Of a stretch of DNA of 10,538 bases, positions 6,871-10,538 are shown piece after piece. Each line of letters starts with the position of its first letter. Position 1 is the first letter of the stretch. The notes beneath the pieces are model-generated. The model was not told the origin of the DNA, ran no database searches, and saw only the letters and a list, made by a program, of their open reading frames with translations. This DNA comes from Deltaproteobacteria bacterium (GTDB lineage: Bacteria > Desulfobacterota > Desulfobacteria > Desulfobacterales > Desulfobacteraceae): contig QMMT01000035.1 of NCBI GenBank assembly GCA_003647385.1, forward strand, positions 1 through 10,538, read 5' to 3'. The translations under genes were made by a program, and so were the position numbers.

Positions 6871-8277
6871 ATGACACCTTCGGACAAGCATAGAAGCCTT
6901 AAACATTTACCCGGCGTTGATCGTCTTCTGGAGCTTGTAAAAAAAGAAGGTCGATTCCTTGATATCCCCCGAAGCGTGGTGCTTGATTCTCTTAGGAAAG
7001 CTCTGGAAAGTAAACGAAAAGATATCCTGACCGATATTGAAACATCAACAACCAATGACGCCATTCTTTTAAAGGCAGGCATCTTTGTAAAAGAAAAAAC
7101 AAGGCCAAAGCTTGTCAACATCATCAATGCAACCGGTGTGGTACTTCACACCAATCTTGGGCGAGCCCTTTTATGTGAAGATGCCCTGGAGAATATAAGA
7201 AGGGTTGCTCAATCCTATTCCAATCTTGAGCTGAGAATTGAGACCGGTAAAAGGGGCATACGATATGAGGCCATTGATGAACTGATCTGTGAATTGACAG
7301 GTGCCCAGAGCGCTATCGCCGTCAACAACAATGCCGGTGCTGTTTTACTGGCTTTAAACACCATCGCAAAAGATACGCAGGTTGTTGTATCCCGGGGGGA
7401 ACTGGTTGAAATCGGCGGATCTTTTCGAATACCGGATGTGATGTCAAAAAGTGGATGTATTTTAAAAGAAGTGGGGACTACGAATCGGACCCACTTAAGA
7501 GATTATGAGAACGCAGTATCTGACAACACTGGACTTTTTTTAAAAGTTCATGCCAGTAATTATAAAATTCAAGGATTTACAGCAAATGTCGCTTTAAAAG
7601 ATCTTGTCACACTTGGAAAGGAGAAAAAAATCCCGGTCATGGAGGATCTTGGATCCGGAACCTTGATTGATTTCTCAAAATATGGTCTTCCTGCCGAGCC
7701 AACCATTGCAGATTCAGTCTGTTCAGGTGCTGATGTTGTCACATTCAGCGGCGACAAACTTTTGGGAGGCCCCCAGACAGGAATCATTGTCGGCCAAAAA
7801 GAGACCATTGATCAAATTAAAAAAAATCCGTTAACCCGCGCCTTACGAATTGACAAATTGACCCTTGCGGCCCTTGAATCCACTTTAAAACTTTACAGGG
7901 ATGAAGAAAAAGCGATCCAAAAGATACCCACCTTAAGGATGCTGACCATGCCCTTTAAAGATATTTGCAAAAAAGCCGACCGGTTATTCAAAACCATTAA
8001 GGAGGATATCGGAACCCTGGCTGATATTGATGTTGCAGACATGAATTCAAGACCGGGCGGAGGGTCATTTCCGGAGCTGGATCTTGCGACCCGATGTATT
8101 GTCATCCAACCTGAAAATATGTCCGTATCCAAACTTGAAATTAAGATGCGCCTGTCAACACCGGCCATTATAGGCAGGATAGAAGATAACAAGTATATTT
8201 TAGACCCAAGAACGATTCAGACAAATCAGAGACATATCATCTCATCAACCTTAACCAAGATACTGGTAGAAAAATGA
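6871..8277 (+). CDS. selA: L-seryl-tRNA(Sec) selenium transferase (selenocysteine synthase)
   Basis: A PLP enzyme that converts seryl-tRNA(Sec) to selenocysteinyl-tRNA(Sec) with selenophosphate, in the cytoplasm. The 468-residue length is typical of bacterial SelA. Landmarks: the N-terminal domain LKHLPGVDRLLE (about 10-21), INATGVVLHTNLGRALL (85-101), GKRGIRYEAIDELICELTGA, AVNNNAGAVLLALN (150-163), SRGELVEIGGSFRIPDVM (174-191), GTTNRT (202-207), the dimer/active-site stretch LKVHASNYKIQGF (224-236), EDLGSG (258-263), and the PLP lysine Lys296 in SGDKLLGGPQTG. RPGGGSFPE (394-402) is the usual C-terminal signature. AAGGA at 6861-6865, 5 bases before the ATG, supports the start. The stop overlaps the next gene's start by four bases (ATGA). 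No selB, selC or selD lies in the window, although the organism must have them for this enzyme to be of use. Confidence 0.97.
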   Translation: MTPSDKHRSLKHLPGVDRLLELVKKEGRFLDIPRSVVLDSLRKALESKRKDILTDIETSTTNDAILLKAGIFVKEKTRPKLVNIINATGVVLHTNLGRALLCEDALENIRRVAQSYSNLELRIETGKRGIRYEAIDELICELTGAQSAIAVNNNAGAVLLALNTIAKDTQVVVSRGELVEIGGSFRIPDVMSKSGCILKEVGTTNRTHLRDYENAVSDNTGLFLKVHASNYKIQGFTANVALKDLVTLGKEKKIPVMEDLGSGTLIDFSKYGLPAEPTIADSVCSGADVVTFSGDKLLGGPQTGIIVGQKETIDQIKKNPLTRALRIDKLTLAALESTLKLYRDEEKAIQKIPTLRMLTMPFKDICKKADRLFKTIKEDIGTLADIDVADMNSRPGGGSFPELDLATRCIVIQPENMSVSKLEIKMRLSTPAIIGRIEDNKYILDPRTIQTNQRHIISSTLTKILVEK

Positions 8278-9497
8278 CGATTAAATTTTCTTCAAAAGAA
8301 ATCCATTTTCTGAAAACCGATTCTGATGATCTCAACATCAAGCCGCCTGAAACCTATTTCAGTGATCTTCTCTTAACAAAAACGGTTCAGACAAAAGCCT
8401 TTCAAAAAAGACTTTCAAAAGCAAAAATTCCAGGGGGGAAATTTTTATGTGCAGTGATCCAGATTTCAACAGATGCATCCGACCCCATCCAGGAAAAAGC
8501 AAAATCTATTTTTGAAGCCGTATTTAACTCTTTTCTGGATAATAAAAGAGGGATCTGGGAAAACTTGAACGAGACATCATTTGTTATGGCATTCTGGGAT
8601 TATGCAAGTGTTAAAAAAGCCTCCGGGATAATTGTTGCAATAAAAGAAAAAATATCGACTGCCCTTAAAGCAGATATTCTTATGGGTGTTTCAAATTTCC
8701 CCTTTCATGACTTTTCAAAAACCCAAACCTTTACCAATGCGCTTAAAGCCATAGATCACGCTGCCTTTTTCGGAGCAGATACCCTGATTCATTTTGATGC
8801 CACATCATTAAATATCAGCGGCGACCGGCTTTACCAACTCAACAAATGTGATTTGGCAATTAAAGAATATCAGAAAGGGCTTGAAATAACCCCCAATGAC
8901 ATTAATCTGATTAACAGCCTTGGGGTCTGTTTTGGTGTTATGGGAAAACTTGATAAAGCAAAACTTGAATTTAAAAAAGCCATGTCAATTAACCCCAATG
9001 AACCCATGGTAATTTACAATATGGGTCTTCTTTATCAAATCAAAGGTAATGTTGACAAAGCCATCATCTATTTGCGAAAAGCCCATGGCATAGATCCTTT
9101 GGTTTTTGAAGTTGAACTCCTCCTCGGACAGCTGCTTATGAAAAAAGAACATCCCGGACAGGCGCTGCCACATCTTGAGAAGGCAAGCCGGACAAACCCG
9201 GAATCAGGATTGGCTTTCAGGATGAAAGGTGAAATTTTTCTTGCCGACAACCATCCTGAAAAAGCAAGTCATGAATTTAACAATGCCATTAAACTTAATC
9301 CTTGTGATGCCGTCTCTCTGTCCGGGTATGCAAACTCTCTTGAACTCCAGGAAAAGAACCTGAATATTGCTCTTACCTTTGCTAAAAACAGTATTGCTCT
9401 TGAACCGGATAACAAATTGTTCAAAAAAAGGTTAAAAGTCATTCAGGATAAAATTGAAGGTAGGAGTATTTTGGAAGATACGATTAAAACAGCATAA
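8274..9497 (+). CDS. TPR protein with a degenerate nucleotide-cyclase-like N-terminal domain
   Basis: A 407-residue soluble protein, with no signal peptide or membrane helix. Residues about 50-177 look like a worn GGDEF/class III cyclase-type fold: KFLCAVIQIS (strand), SFVMAFWDYASVKKASGIIVAIKEKI, DILMGVSNFP and ALKAIDHAAFFGADTLIHFD, the last resembling the end of GGDEF domains. The GG(D/E)EF signature itself is missing, so synthesis of c-di-GMP is unlikely. From about 181 there are six TPR units of about 34 residues, with the usual pattern (for example LINSLGVCFGVMGKLDKAKL with INPNE, and VIYNMGLLYQIKGNVDKAII), ending with a charged helix near 380-395. The ATG overlaps the selA stop (ATGA), so translation is coupled to selA. 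The gene gmhA follows after 30 bases. A scaffold or sensor role is inferred; whether it acts in selenium metabolism is unknown. Confidence 0.82.
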   Translation: MTIKFSSKEIHFLKTDSDDLNIKPPETYFSDLLLTKTVQTKAFQKRLSKAKIPGGKFLCAVIQISTDASDPIQEKAKSIFEAVFNSFLDNKRGIWENLNETSFVMAFWDYASVKKASGIIVAIKEKISTALKADILMGVSNFPFHDFSKTQTFTNALKAIDHAAFFGADTLIHFDATSLNISGDRLYQLNKCDLAIKEYQKGLEITPNDINLINSLGVCFGVMGKLDKAKLEFKKAMSINPNEPMVIYNMGLLYQIKGNVDKAIIYLRKAHGIDPLVFEVELLLGQLLMKKEHPGQALPHLEKASRTNPESGLAFRMKGEIFLADNHPEKASHEFNNAIKLNPCDAVSLSGYANSLELQEKNLNIALTFAKNSIALEPDNKLFKKRLKVIQDKIEGRSILEDTIKTA

Positions 9498-9527
9498 TTT
9501 AAGCTTAATTGAAAGAACAAAAAACCC

Positions 9528-10094
9528 ATGAAAAAACTGATTCAACAATCTGTTGAAGAGAGTATCCGGGCAAAAAAAGATTTTTTTGCTAAACATATTG
9601 AACAAATAGAATCCTGTGCATCCGTGATGTCTGACAGATTCAAAAAAGACGGGAAAATACTCTTATTTGGAAATGGCGGCAGTGCAGCAGACTGCCAGCA
9701 TATCGCTGCTGAATTTGTTAACAGATTCCAGATGGAAAGAAAACCGCTGCCGGCTATTGCACTGACCACAGACACATCCATTATCACCAGTATCAGCAAT
9801 GATTATTCCTATGAAGATATTTTTTTTAAACAACTCCAGGCCATAGGAAAAAAAGGGGATATTGCCCTTGGCATCACAACTTCAGGCAATTCTCCCAATG
9901 TTATAAAAGCAATAAAAGAAGCAAAAGAGATGGGCCTTATTATCGTTGGTTTCTCAGGGAATAAAGGCAAATTAAAGGCGTTGAGCGATTTCTCCTTCTG
10001 TGTTGATTCTGATACAACAGCAAGGATACAGGAGGTCCACATCCTGCTGGCCCATATCCTGTGTGACCTGACAGAAAGGATACTTTTTAAATGA
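9528..10094 (+). CDS. gmhA: Sedoheptulose-7-phosphate isomerase (phosphoheptose isomerase)
   Basis: A 188-residue SIS-fold enzyme that turns D-sedoheptulose 7-phosphate into D-glycero-D-manno-heptose 7-phosphate, the first step toward ADP-heptose for the LPS inner core. Seen: the phosphosugar-binding loop LLFGNGGSAADCQHIAAEFV (45-64), PAIALTTDTSIITSISND (75-92), ITTSGNSPNVIKAIKEAK (116-133), and ARIQEVHILLAHILCDLTE (165-183). The putative zinc/active-site residues His58, Glu62, Gln168 and His176 keep the spacing known for GmhA (H-x3-E and Q-x7-H). DiaA, a non-catalytic relative, is the main alternative, but the metal-site residues argue against it. The Shine-Dalgarno is weak (GAAAG, about 9511-9515). 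The stop overlaps the next start (ATGA). Other heptose genes (hldE, gmhB) may follow beyond the window. Confidence 0.92.
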   Translation: MKKLIQQSVEESIRAKKDFFAKHIEQIESCASVMSDRFKKDGKILLFGNGGSAADCQHIAAEFVNRFQMERKPLPAIALTTDTSIITSISNDYSYEDIFFKQLQAIGKKGDIALGITTSGNSPNVIKAIKEAKEMGLIIVGFSGNKGKLKALSDFSFCVDSDTTARIQEVHILLAHILCDLTERILFK

Positions 10095-10538
10095 AAAATC
10101 CATTTAAATCCTTAGATTACAGAAAACTTAAGACCTATTCCATACGGGAACGGCACAGCAAAGTAGATATAAAAGATTTTTCAACACCATGGGAAAAAGG
10201 CCAAAATTTTTCCAGTTTTCTTGATACCCTCCCCTCAATCCTGGCGGGAAATGATCTTCGCTGTGTCATCAACGAAATAAGTCTTGCAGCCAAAAGCAAC
10301 AAACAGGTCTGTTTTGCCATGGGCGGTCATGTCATAAAAACAGGCATGTCTCCAATTGTCATAGATCTGATGAAAAAAAATGTATTGACCATGATCTCCA
10401 TGAACGGATCCGGTATTATCCATGACCTTGAAACCGCCATGGTGGGCAGGACATCTGAAGATGTGGCCCAATCTCTTGATGACGGCAGTTTCGGCATGGT
10501 AAAAGAGACATCCGCTTTTCTCAACCAGGCCATAAAAA
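10091..10538 (+). CDS. Conserved protein of uncertain function, deoxyhypusine-synthase-like pattern (partial at right edge)
   Basis: The first 149 residues of a gene that runs off the right edge without a stop. The ATG at 10091-10093 overlaps the gmhA stop (ATGA), and AGGA lies near 10077-10080. No signal peptide is seen. The most striking part is FAMGGHVIKTGMSPIVIDLM (about 75-94), then KNVLTMISMNGSGIIHDLE (96-114) and GRTSEDVA (119-126). This is a Rossmann-like nucleotide-binding order that recalls, faintly, deoxyhypusine synthase (a glycine-rich start, a helix with Ser-Gly, then a strand and an acidic 'GG-E-D' segment). I infer this likeness from memory only. Because gmhA is directly coupled upstream, a role in cell-envelope or heptose metabolism is a fair guess, but nothing in the sequence proves it. 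Confidence 0.7.
   Translation, partial: MKNPFKSLDYRKLKTYSIRERHSKVDIKDFSTPWEKGQNFSSFLDTLPSILAGNDLRCVINEISLAAKSNKQVCFAMGGHVIKTGMSPIVIDLMKKNVLTMISMNGSGIIHDLETAMVGRTSEDVAQSLDDGSFGMVKETSAFLNQAIK

Noticed and set aside
9498..9527. TTAAGCTTAA (9499-9508) as a terminator between the TPR gene and gmhA
   Set aside because: A 10-base palindrome with no loop and no T tract. The tight spacing argues for read-through.

Overview
The window comes from a mesophilic, moderately AT-rich Gram-negative bacterium. It most likely belongs to the sulfate-reducing Desulfobacterales (formerly Deltaproteobacteria), possibly near Desulfobacter or Desulfobacula. This is inferred from protein style, the use of selenocysteine (selA), an RND/outer-membrane efflux system and a CheD-HDOD fusion; no rRNA or other decisive marker is present.

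Left third (1-3184, minus strand): a tripartite efflux operon, read right to left as outer-membrane factor lipoprotein, periplasmic adaptor, RND pump. Successive genes share stop/start bases (GTGA, then TGATG), and the pump runs off the left edge. The outer-membrane factor carries an in-frame TAA at 2120-2122 with good family sequence continuing in the same frame beyond it. It is therefore a nonsense-interrupted gene or a sequencing error.

Middle (3185-5508): a divergent intergenic region leads into a lone ilvN/ilvH-type acetolactate synthase regulatory subunit (plus strand). Its stop overlaps the stop of a convergent gene for a 493-aa protein of unknown function with EF-hand-like Asp-rich loops. 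That gene has a strong Shine-Dalgarno and a good sigma-28 (FliA) type promoter, linking it to motility genes by inference.

Right half (5509-10538, plus strand): a tight five-gene series: a CheD-HDOD fusion, selA (selenocysteine synthase), a degenerate cyclase-like domain fused to TPRs, gmhA (sedoheptulose-7-phosphate isomerase, first step of ADP-heptose synthesis), and the start of a conserved gene of uncertain function with a faint deoxyhypusine-synthase-like pattern. Gaps are -4 to +30 bp, so co-transcription is likely although the functions (regulation, selenium, LPS heptose) are mixed.

No RNA gene, insertion sequence, CRISPR array, phage gene or convincing intrinsic terminator was seen. 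The most notable points are the interrupted efflux gene, the sigma-28 promoter, the CheD-HDOD fusion lacking the usual CheD Thr, and the cyclase-like/TPR protein translationally coupled to selA.
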